Source of the DNA: Bacteroidales bacterium
Lineage (GTDB): Bacteria; Bacteroidota; Bacteroidia; Bacteroidales; F082
Assembly: GCA_017427985.1 (NCBI GenBank)
Contig: JAFRRS010000015.1
Coordinates: forward strand, 153,676-217,675
Reading direction: 5' to 3'
Length of the DNA stretch: 64,000 bases
The number at the start of each line of letters is the position of its first letter. The stretch's first letter is position 1. Below are positions 50,393-57,651 of this stretch, piece by piece. The position numbers and the translations under genes were made by a program. Below the pieces are notes generated by a model. It searched no databases and was not told the origin of the DNA. It worked only from the letters and a program-made list of their open reading frames with translations.

Positions 50393-51805
50393 TTATTTGT
50401 CGCCAAACGACGAGCCGTCGAAACAATGCGTGCACACCTTGCATTTCGGCAAGCCGACAGCACCGCAGATGTCTTCCAACGTGTTGAATTTCAATGTGTC
50501 GACACCAACTTTCTTGCGCAACAGCTCCACGAGGTTGGCATATTGTTTTGTCGATGCGTCGCAATAAAGCTCCAGGTTTTTGTGGCTGTCGCCCTCAAGT
50601 TCTTCGATGCAGCGGCGTGTTATCAGCTCGAGCTCGTTCTTCGAGGCGCTGAAGTTCAGGAAGTTGCAGCCGTATACCAGCGGCGGGCAGCTGATTCTGA
50701 TGTGAACCTCTTTCGCACCGTAGTCGTAAAGCATCTTCACGTTATCGCGAAGCTGCGTGCCACGCACTATGCTGTCGTCGCAGAAGATGACGCGTTTGTC
50801 CTTCAACAGGGCGTGGTTCGGGATGAGTTTCATCTTCGCCACGTGCTCACGCTGCTCCTGGTTCACAGGCATGAAGCTGCGCGACCATGTAGGGGTGTAT
50901 TTCACCACGCTGCGCACGTACGGGATGCCGGTGGCGTGCGAGTATCCTATCGCCATTCCGATGCCCGAATCCGGAATCGGTGCCACGTAATCAGCCTCCA
51001 CGTCGTCCCTCTTACCCATCGCGATACCACCACGATAACGCATCTCCTCCACGTTGATGTTCTCGTAGTCTGATGCAGGGAAACCATAGTAAATCCACAG
51101 GAAAGAACAAATCTGCATCTTGTCGTTAGGCGCGAGCAGCTGGTTCACGCCGTCGGAAGTGATGCGCACAATCTCGCCCGGTCCGAGGTAACGCTCCGTC
51201 GAGTAGTCGAGGTTGATGTAGCTGTGGCTCTCGAATGCCGCCACGTAGCCGTCTTTGTCCTTGCCGATGACGATAGGCGTGCGCCCGTACAGGTCTCTCG
51301 CCGCTATGATGCTTCCTTCAGTGGTTAGGATGAGCATCGACACCGAGCCGCGGACCTTACGGTAAACGTTCTGAATGCCGTCCACGAAGTCCTTGCCCTG
51401 AGTGATGAGCAGCGCCACGAGCTCCGTCGGGTTGGTGTCGCCGTGACTCAGCTCCGCAAAATGCTGTTTGTTCTCCAGGCATTCCTGCTCAAGCTCCCTG
51501 ATGTTGGTGATTTTTGCCACCGTCACAATCGCGAACTTGCCCAGATGCGAGTTCACCACGATAGGCTGAGCGTCGGTGTCGCTGATGATGCCGATACCGC
51601 TGTTGCCCGTGAACTTGGGGAGGTCGTCTTCAAATTTTGTCCTGAAATATGAGCCTTTGAGGCTGTGGATGTCACGGTGGAATGTCTCGCCGTCGAATGT
51701 GCAGATACCGCCTGCCGAGGTTCCAAGATGTGAATGATAATCAATGCCGTAGAAGAGATCCGTGCAACACGGTCTCTTTGATACGATTCCGAAAAATCCG
51801 CTCAT
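50393..51805 (-). CDS. PurF-like amidophosphoribosyltransferase lacking the N-terminal catalytic Cys
   Basis: A 470-residue protein with a class II glutaminase-like N-domain and a PRTase C-domain. The start reads MSGFFGIVSK, whereas active glutaminases expose Cys at this position (MCGI type). The glutaminase fold continues (SHLGTSAGGICTFDG, FRTKFEDDLPKFTGNSGIGIISD). The PRPP loop VIFCDDSIVRGTQLRDN is intact, and the C-terminus CKVCTHCFDGSSF carries three Cys. Glutamine-dependent activity is therefore doubtful; ammonia-dependent or different chemistry is possible. I associate this Cys-less form with a Bacteroidetes-specific clade. A TATTTTTG box lies on the minus strand at 51832-51839. Confidence 0.88.
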   Translation of the reverse strand: MSGFFGIVSKRPCCTDLFYGIDYHSHLGTSAGGICTFDGETFHRDIHSLKGSYFRTKFEDDLPKFTGNSGIGIISDTDAQPIVVNSHLGKFAIVTVAKITNIRELEQECLENKQHFAELSHGDTNPTELVALLITQGKDFVDGIQNVYRKVRGSVSMLILTTEGSIIAARDLYGRTPIVIGKDKDGYVAAFESHSYINLDYSTERYLGPGEIVRITSDGVNQLLAPNDKMQICSFLWIYYGFPASDYENINVEEMRYRGGIAMGKRDDVEADYVAPIPDSGIGMAIGYSHATGIPYVRSVVKYTPTWSRSFMPVNQEQREHVAKMKLIPNHALLKDKRVIFCDDSIVRGTQLRDNVKMLYDYGAKEVHIRISCPPLVYGCNFLNFSASKNELELITRRCIEELEGDSHKNLELYCDASTKQYANLVELLRKKVGVDTLKFNTLEDICGAVGLPKCKVCTHCFDGSSFGDK

Positions 51806-51831
51806 TTTTTATAGGTTTAAATTTTAAGGCG

Positions 51832-51839
51832 CAAAAATA
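51832..51839 (-). promoter_or_regulatory. -7 promoter box for the purF-like gene
   Basis: TATTTTTG on the minus strand, immediately after the terminator hairpin of the upstream giant gene. Confidence 0.6.
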
Positions 51840-51841
51840 AT

Positions 51842-51879
51842 AAAAATTATAATGTCGTTTAAACAACATTATAATTTTT
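51842..51879 (-). terminator. Near-perfect 38-bp palindrome, terminator of the second giant gene
   Basis: 14-bp perfect arms (51842-51855 and 51866-51879) around CGTTTAAACA, ending in T5 on the minus strand. The run of T leads straight into the purF-like -7 box, so terminator and promoter are fused. Confidence 0.7.
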
Positions 51880-51885
51880 TTATTC

Positions 51886-51956
51886 GTAGGGGCAAATCAT
51901 TATTTGCCCGATAAAAAATCATATTTACCCAAAGGCGAATGATTATTCGCCCCTAC
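51886..51956. repeat. GTAGGGGC palindromic repeat at the giant gene's stop codon
   Basis: Outer arms GTAGGGGC (51886-51893) and GCCCCTAC (51949-51956). Two internal hairpins: GGGCAAAT-CATT-ATTTGCCC and GGCGAAT-GATT-ATTCGCC. The right end overlaps the TAG stop (51956-51958) of the giant gene. Confidence 0.85.
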
Positions 51957-54900
51957 TATTTAATGATTATTTTTTGTGTTTTATCGTTTAATTTCAAAAT
52001 GTAAACGCCTGTACGTAGAGACGTTTCCTGAAACGTCTCAATTCCATTCACATGCGCTTTCATCACGAGTCGTCCCATCACGTCGAACACCTGCAGCTCG
52101 CCTTCGCCGCAAACCACGATACTGCTTCCGCTCTGATAAGCAAACACTGGGTTCTCAGCGTTCTCAGAGTTATTCAAGCGAACCACAAACCTATCGGCGT
52201 TATCTGATGTCGAGCCGATAAACGTATACTCACTTTCTTCAAGCAAATCAACGTCTCTTTCAGCCACTTTGTCGATAAGATGCAGGTAGCTGTAATCGCC
52301 CTGCGGCTTCACGCTCAATGTGTATTGACCCATTGTTTTCGCCTCGAAATAAAGCTCCACTTGTTTTGCTTCCGGGTTCATATCCACCGAAGCAAAGTCC
52401 TCGCCGTTATGATGGATATAAAGCATTGGAGCCTTCTCGTTAAGGTGAGCTATTTTATTCAAGCCGTGACCTTTCTTGAATTCAACGCATGTTTTGTCTT
52501 TAAACTCATCATTGTTTATGGTAAACCATATTTTGTTATTGCCTTCCTTGATATCCACTCCGTCTTTGCTTTCTGGCTCACCTGGTGCAGGTACAGGTTT
52601 TTTTGTTATTGTTAATGTTCCCGGTTTTTTAGCCTGTACCAGAATTCCCTCCATTACATGTATTTCTTCACCATCATCAATAGGTTCAAATGTACTATCT
52701 TCCAAAAGAACATAATAATTACTTTCAAGAAGATCTCCGTTAGGAATAGCCTCTCCGTCACCTTTTTTAATATTATGCGGATATGGGTTGCCTATCATGT
52801 TGTAACCTTTGAAAAGATTTGTTTCGTTTGAACCCGTACATGTGAGTGATGTCGTAATTGTTGGGGCTGAATTAAGTGTACCGTTTATTGAGATGGTATA
52901 ATCGTTACCATTACGATACAAATAACCACGACCATTTTCAAGATAGCTGGCAGATTGATCTACACAAAAGTTTGTATGGGCCGGAGAGGTTTGTCTATAA
53001 CTCTCCCACTGTTTATTATTGTTTACAGCCTCATTGAAACGATACAAATCATACTCCGCATAATCATTAGCACTTAGTTTGATAAGATTAGTATTATCTG
53101 TTATATTTGGATTTGCAATACCAGATGAAATCAGATACCAAAAACGTCCATTTAAAGCCAATGCGGCACTGATATCTTTTTTCAAAGTAGCTGCCACATC
53201 GGAACTTGTTGTAACAAGTTGTCCTCCTTGAATAATCAGTTTATCAGGATCGTCATTTGTGATATCAGCTTTTAAATACCCACCAGGAACAATTGTAATA
53301 ATACCGTTTTCTCCAATAATTATTCCATTAACATCAACCACATCACTAATAACCACTGCATTGTTAATTGTAAAAACTCCAGGTACAGAAGGGTCATCCG
53401 GCTCTTCTGGTGTCCATGGCTCCAATATGACAAACTTAGCCTCGTTATTTAATTCTTGAATTGAATACGAAGTGTTGTCACTACTAAAGTTACTTATCCT
53501 CGCATGATTATTCAAACCACTTGTAAAAATACTCTCACCAACATTATTAGATACACCTATCTCAGAATTAGAGTCTATACTGTTAGTAATATTAATTTTT
53601 GATGCACCAACTAAATACAAATTTGATATATAAGAAGAATATCCAGAATCATCATATCTCCAATTGCCATTAATAACTATCTTTCCACCTATTAAATAGA
53701 GTTTTGCTGCACTATTAATATAAACTCCACCGCCATACGACAAATTACTTGTGTTTCCGGAAATAGTAACAGCCGTCATGTTAATAGTACCACCATGCAT
53801 ATAGATTCCACCTCCACGACCTTCATTATTATAACCTTCATCGTAAGCCATATTATAATTAATTGCACAATCATCAACATTTATAGTTCCCTTAATAACA
53901 TAGATTCCTCCGCCATATTTATATGCTCTATTGTTATTAATTGTACAACCAGTTAATGTTAACGTGCCTTCATCCAAGTGTATGCCACCACCATTTGCCA
54001 CACTTTCAGTCGTAAGATTATTAACAGCATTAGAATTTATTACACAATCAGTAATAGTATAAGTACCACTACTCTTAACACGAATACCGCCACCTTTGTC
54101 AGCTGATTCATTACTTCTTACGGAACAATTTTCACTCATGCTAAAAGTATATGCCTTATCGACAAAAATACCTCCTCCACCGCCTTTTGCCTCATTATTT
54201 CTAACAATAACATTCGTCATAGTTAAGCTGCTGCCAACTCCACTATAAATACCACCACCTCTTCCTACAGCATTAGTATTATTAGCGTTATCGTTCTGCT
54301 TCTTACATTTATTATTAGCAATTGTCACTTTATCCAAAGTAAGATTTCCCATATTATAGATGCCGCCACCATCATTGGAATCACCATGCTCTGTGCCACT
54401 TGCAGCCTTGTTGTAACCACCTTTTATAATACCAGGACCATTTATTGCAACAGTTGGTTTTGTATTTCCATTTTTTACTATCTTAATTACCTGACCATAA
54501 GTCTTTGCTTCCGCCAAATAACGGTCAATTGTAAATCCGTTCAAATTGATTACAACATTTCTATTGATTGTTAATGGACCGTCATCTATTCCTGCTTGAT
54601 AATTGCGATCTAATTCAATAGATTCTGTTGCAGTGTTTATTAAATTTTGTAAATCAGACCAAGACCCATATACATTGGAAACGACACTGAAATCTGTGTA
54701 TATTGAGCCTTCATAACCATTAGTGCCAGTTATTATCAACTTATATTCACCCGGATCTTCAACTTCAGCAATCGTTTCTCCATAGCTATTTTCGAATGAA
54801 CATGAATAATGTTCAGATGCTGCTGATGATGAACCATTATATGTGACTGTCGGAGAAACTGTTATTGAACTACCTGTGTAAACATATTCTTCGTGTACAT

Positions 54901-56038
54901 TTGTTATAGCCACTGTTACAGGTCTATAAATAATATAACCAAGTATACTAATACTATTATCCAAACGACCTATTTTATTATTTGGAACATCAGTCACATA
55001 CACCTCTATTCCTTGATACGAATTATCTTGATTATTACCCACTACATAGTAACATGTGGAAAAATCAATTCCGCTGGTAGAATAATCATAATAAACAAAA
55101 TTCTCCGCCCAATAAACACCTCCACTGTGTGGTCTGAAAATACAATTACTAAATGATGTGTTGTCATCTCCAGTTCCACAGAAGCCTCCATGATAATTAA
55201 ATGTCGCTATTCTTCCATCATATACACAGTTGTTAAAAGATACGCCACTGCCGTCAAAAGCAAAACCGGCACCTTCTTCTTTCCATAGAGCTTCATTGCA
55301 AATAAATGTTACCCTAACAATAACATTTTGAACTGTTGATGTATTAGTGTTAACACCTATAAGACCCGATTCTTTACCAACATTTGTGTAAATAGTACCG
55401 GCAACATTCAGATTTTGAACTGTTGCTCCGTCAGTGTAACGAAATGGAGCTACAATCTGTTCGGTCGTTGGTTCTCCCACTGTTCCATAGTTAAACGTCA
55501 ATGTATTGGTCGTTGTACTCGGTTTCCCGTCAAATGTTCCGTTAAAAGGATAGTCTTCTGTTCCAACCATTGTACTTGTGGTAACATCTGCCGTCAATTT
55601 TACTGTTTGCCCATTGAAACTATATCCGTCATTAACACTTCTTGCAAACAAACCCCAATCTGTATCATCTGAAATAGTATAATACGTACCAGAACCTGCT
55701 AAAACATAAAAATTTTTGCTTTGTGATCCTGTCAAAGATGTCTCACCAAAAGGAGCCACAATCAATGTGTATTTTCCTACGCCGATTCCATCGCCTATTG
55801 TTACAGGGTTACTCCCTGCATCAACAATACTTTGAGCAAAGCCTTCAGTTATTTCGTCATCTCCATACATCACGGTAAAGCTTATCGAGGTTATTGGAGT
55901 TCCCGTATATTGATAAGCCACATTGCCGTTAATTGTAATAGTACAATCAGCAAGATTAGTCTGCCCTCTCAAAATTACGCCAGAAAGCACTAAAATTACC
56001 GCAAAAGCGAATCTTCTCAAAAAGGCTAATTTATTCAT
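51956..56038 (-). CDS. Giant T9SS protein with right-handed beta-helix repeats (1360 residues)
   Basis: Signal peptide MNKLAFLRRFAFAVILVLSGVILRGQ. Residues ~110-370 form a GLUG/beta-helix-like region (YSFNGQTVKLTADV, FNGTFDGKPST, VQNVIVRVTF). Residues ~560-850 hold beta-helix turns of the Pmp/polymorphic type with recurring GGGIY/GGGIH and NNNRA/NNEAK motifs, as in chlamydial autotransporters. A C-terminal T9SS domain follows (FAYQSGSSIVVCGEGELQVFDVMGRLV to TQKIIIK). Inside it, ETFQETSLRTG is encoded by a dispersed palindrome (52018-52039). Probable surface adhesin. Promoter TAATTTTG on the minus strand at 56083-56090. ATG 56038 is preferred to TTG 56044. Confidence 0.87.
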   Translation of the reverse strand: MNKLAFLRRFAFAVILVLSGVILRGQTNLADCTITINGNVAYQYTGTPITSISFTVMYGDDEITEGFAQSIVDAGSNPVTIGDGIGVGKYTLIVAPFGETSLTGSQSKNFYVLAGSGTYYTISDDTDWGLFARSVNDGYSFNGQTVKLTADVTTSTMVGTEDYPFNGTFDGKPSTTTNTLTFNYGTVGEPTTEQIVAPFRYTDGATVQNLNVAGTIYTNVGKESGLIGVNTNTSTVQNVIVRVTFICNEALWKEEGAGFAFDGSGVSFNNCVYDGRIATFNYHGGFCGTGDDNTSFSNCIFRPHSGGVYWAENFVYYDYSTSGIDFSTCYYVVGNNQDNSYQGIEVYVTDVPNNKIGRLDNSISILGYIIYRPVTVAITNVHEEYVYTGSSITVSPTVTYNGSSSAASEHYSCSFENSYGETIAEVEDPGEYKLIITGTNGYEGSIYTDFSVVSNVYGSWSDLQNLINTATESIELDRNYQAGIDDGPLTINRNVVINLNGFTIDRYLAEAKTYGQVIKIVKNGNTKPTVAINGPGIIKGGYNKAASGTEHGDSNDGGGIYNMGNLTLDKVTIANNKCKKQNDNANNTNAVGRGGGIYSGVGSSLTMTNVIVRNNEAKGGGGGIFVDKAYTFSMSENCSVRSNESADKGGGIRVKSSGTYTITDCVINSNAVNNLTTESVANGGGIHLDEGTLTLTGCTINNNRAYKYGGGIYVIKGTINVDDCAINYNMAYDEGYNNEGRGGGIYMHGGTINMTAVTISGNTSNLSYGGGVYINSAAKLYLIGGKIVINGNWRYDDSGYSSYISNLYLVGASKINITNSIDSNSEIGVSNNVGESIFTSGLNNHARISNFSSDNTSYSIQELNNEAKFVILEPWTPEEPDDPSVPGVFTINNAVVISDVVDVNGIIIGENGIITIVPGGYLKADITNDDPDKLIIQGGQLVTTSSDVAATLKKDISAALALNGRFWYLISSGIANPNITDNTNLIKLSANDYAEYDLYRFNEAVNNNKQWESYRQTSPAHTNFCVDQSASYLENGRGYLYRNGNDYTISINGTLNSAPTITTSLTCTGSNETNLFKGYNMIGNPYPHNIKKGDGEAIPNGDLLESNYYVLLEDSTFEPIDDGEEIHVMEGILVQAKKPGTLTITKKPVPAPGEPESKDGVDIKEGNNKIWFTINNDEFKDKTCVEFKKGHGLNKIAHLNEKAPMLYIHHNGEDFASVDMNPEAKQVELYFEAKTMGQYTLSVKPQGDYSYLHLIDKVAERDVDLLEESEYTFIGSTSDNADRFVVRLNNSENAENPVFAYQSGSSIVVCGEGELQVFDVMGRLVMKAHVNGIETFQETSLRTGVYILKLNDKTQKIIIK
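52018..52039. repeat. GAGACGTTTC palindrome inside the giant gene's sorting domain
   Basis: Perfect 10-bp arms with CT centre. It replaces the region that in the paralogue at 57652 reads NGVESVDGLRTG and here reads NGIETFQETSLRTG, two residues longer and still in frame. Confidence 0.9.
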
Positions 56039-56082
56039 AATCAACTTATTTTATAATATTTAGTCGTTTTGTTATCGGACTG

Positions 56083-56090
56083 CAAAATTA
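56083..56090 (-). promoter_or_regulatory. -7 promoter box for the second giant gene
   Basis: TAATTTTG on the minus strand within TGCAAAATTAC, identical to the context of the box at 62713-62720 for the third giant gene. Confidence 0.65.
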
Positions 56091-56159
56091 CACATTATTT
56101 TAATCGGAATTACAAATATTTTTTATTGTCCACTTTCAAAAATTAGGAAAAGAAAACTG

Positions 56160-56570
56160 CTAAACATCAAACTCCAAATAACTCCTTCCGATTTCGTGGA
56201 TTTTTTTTACAATCTCCCTCTCCCTTTCCTTTGAAGGCCTCTTGAAACCGTTGATATAATTCCTCAACAAACTGGAGTTGATACCGGCGATTTTCGCGAA
56301 CTCGTTGACATTTATCTCTTTATGAACAAGGAAAAACCGCTGGAAATCAGACGGTTCGGCATCCTCATAAAGAAAACTCTCAAAACTGACATCAACATCG
56401 ATATTTCTCCAATGAATGCCGTCGAAACCGAAATAATAATCCGATTTCTCAGTTTCATCAGCTTCTTTCAGCTTTGAATACCACAACAGAGACTGGCTAT
56501 ACACCCTGCCGTTTTCATCTTCTCCCCAAAGATGCTCACCTTCGAACCAGATTTTCGTTATTTTCATCAT
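56160..56570 (-). CDS. DUF2442-like protein with helix-turn-helix tail
   Basis: A 136-residue protein. The N-terminal half (KITKIWFEGEHLWGEDENGRVYSQSLLWYSKLKEA) matches the DUF2442 style. The C-terminal half (HKEINVNEFAKIAGINSSLLRNYINGFKRPSKEREREIVKKIHEIG) looks like a short HTH that recognises DNA. DUF2442 genes usually pair with DUF4160 genes, as here, and such pairs have been suspected to be toxin-antitoxin modules. The start overlaps the end of the DUF4160 gene by 35 nt; ATG 56570 and 56567 are both possible. Confidence 0.85.
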   Translation of the reverse strand: MMKITKIWFEGEHLWGEDENGRVYSQSLLWYSKLKEADETEKSDYYFGFDGIHWRNIDVDVSFESFLYEDAEPSDFQRFFLVHKEINVNEFAKIAGINSSLLRNYINGFKRPSKEREREIVKKIHEIGRSYLEFDV

Positions 56571-56808
56571 CAAATCCGAACTTTTCTTTCCAGTATTTAA
56601 TAATCAAATCCTTGTTATCATCAATCACTTCGGCGATTTTTCTCAAATCACCTGATTTTATTCGACATTGCTCCTTTAAGACAAAACTCCGACCATCCCA
56701 ATCGAATTTTGCGAAACCACCTTTCCCCTCAACATGAATATGAATCGGATAATGTTCTCTCGAATAGAAGAAAAAAGAATATCCGTAAATTCTAAAAACC
56801 TCAGGCAT
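56536..56808 (-). CDS. DUF4160-family protein
   Basis: A 90-residue protein with the family signature MPEVFRIYGYSFFFYSREHYPIHIHVEG, containing the EHxPxHIHV motif, followed by GKGGFAKFDWDG and a helical C-terminus. It overlaps the following DUF2442-like gene. Start ATG 56808 fits both the family N-terminus and the TATATTTG box on the minus strand at 56834-56841; a longer reading would run across the promoter. Confidence 0.9.
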   Translation of the reverse strand: MPEVFRIYGYSFFFYSREHYPIHIHVEGKGGFAKFDWDGRSFVLKEQCRIKSGDLRKIAEVIDDNKDLIIKYWKEKFGFDDENNENLVRR

Positions 56809-56833
56809 AAATCTCAATTTTTTAATTCCGCTG

Positions 56834-56841
56834 CAAATATA
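56834..56841 (-). promoter_or_regulatory. -7 promoter box for the DUF4160/DUF2442 pair
   Basis: TATATTTG on the minus strand, 25 nt before ATG 56808. Confidence 0.65.
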
Positions 56842-56904
56842 GGAATTATTTTTAATACCCAAGATTCTTTTATGAAAAAATTTCAATTCGGTAATAAATC
56901 AAAA

Positions 56905-56944
56905 TGTTTCCAAAATGATGTAAAGATGCATCATTTTGGAAACA
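56905..56944 (-). terminator. 16-bp perfect hairpin, likely terminator of the third giant-small gene unit
   Basis: TGTTTCCAAAATGATG (56905-56920) and CATCATTTTGGAAACA (56929-56944) pair perfectly around an 8-nt loop; on the minus strand TTTTGATTTATT follows. Confidence 0.65.
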
Positions 56945-56983
56945 AAACCAAGAAAAAATCCCTTTTTTTGAATTTTTCCACTT

Positions 56984-57080
56984 TCCGCCGTCAGGCGGCA
57001 CATTGACCGCAGGTCACACATTCGGTCGAAGACCGCACATCCCGCCGTCAGGCGGCACATTCCGCGCAGCGGCACATTCC
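56984..57080 (-). repeat. Hairpin array downstream of the second small secreted gene
   Basis: Five units separated by CACATT-type spacers (AATGTG on the gene's strand): CCGCC-GTCA-GGCGG, GACC-GCA-GGTC, CGGTC-GAA-GACCG, CCGCC-GTCA-GGCGG, CCGC-GCA-GCGG. Same design as 25976-26095. Confidence 0.9.
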
Positions 57081-57081
57081 A

Positions 57082-57342
57082 TCACTTCCTCTTCCGCAAT
57101 GCCGCATACCCCGCTCCAAGAGCCGTCAGCACTAGCAAGCCGCTTCCCAACGGAGCGCCCTGGTCGCTGTTGTGTTCTCCCACGCTGCCACCAGGCAATG
57201 CAGGCATCAACGGGTCGCTTGGAACACCACCGCGGTCGCTGTAACCGTCATTTTTGCTGTTCTTGAAGAAACCGTCACTCTGGGCACTCGCACAAAGACC
57301 AAATGTCATCACAACAGCCAATGTTAATAATACTTTTTTCAT
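57082..57342 (-). CDS. Small secreted protein with PLGSG-hydrophobic-basic C-terminal tail (paralogue)
   Basis: An 86-residue protein: signal peptide MKKVLLTLAVVMTFGLCASAQ, a polar middle (SDGFFKNSKNDGYSDRGGVPSDPLMPALPGG), then GAPLGSG, hydrophobic LLVLTALGAGYAALR and a KRK end. It aligns with the protein at 26124-26393 in all three parts, strongest in the tail (APLGSGL-VLT-LGAGYA). It lies downstream of a giant T9SS gene on the same strand, again with hairpin arrays on both sides. The upstream DNA shares GCGAAGCAGCAAATTTTG with the other locus. No promoter box of its own was found, so it is probably read with the giant gene. Confidence 0.82.
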   Translation of the reverse strand: MKKVLLTLAVVMTFGLCASAQSDGFFKNSKNDGYSDRGGVPSDPLMPALPGGSVGEHNSDQGAPLGSGLLVLTALGAGYAALRKRK

Positions 57343-57372
57343 TTTATCAATTTTATCAATTTGTCAAAATTT

Positions 57373-57651
57373 GCTGCTTCGCAGAATGTGATTCACTTCG
57401 TGAAATGTGTCACTTCGTGAAATGTGTCACTTTGTGAAATGTGCCCTCACTACGTTCGGGAATGTGGAGGCTTCGCCTCATTCGGTCGAAGACCGCACAT
57501 CCCGCCGTCAGGCGGCACATTCCGCCGTCAGGTGACACATTCCGCCGTCAGGCGACACATTCCGCCGTCAGGCGACACATTCCGCATCGCGGCACATTAA
57601 GCCGAAGGCCTCACATTCCGCATCGCGGCACATTCAGCCGAAGGCTGCACA
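57373..57651 (-). repeat. Long hairpin array (about 14 units) between the third giant gene and its small partner
   Basis: The whole gene-free stretch 57343-57651 is this array apart from ~30 nt. Examples: CTGC-TTC-GCAG, three TCAC-TT(C/T)-GTGA units, GAGGC-TTC-GCCTC, GGTC-GAA-GACC, CCGCC-GTCA-GGCGG and close variants, CCGC-ATC-GCGG (twice), AGCC-GAA-GGCT. Spacers read AATGTG in the left part and CACATT in the right part, so the array flips orientation near 57470. It starts directly at the giant gene's TAA (57652-57654). Confidence 0.9.

Noticed and set aside
57373..57651. Possible CRISPR array
   Set aside because: Units are 11-15-nt hairpins with varying stems and 6-nt fixed spacers; there is no constant repeat with unique spacers of 25-40 nt and no cas gene in the window.
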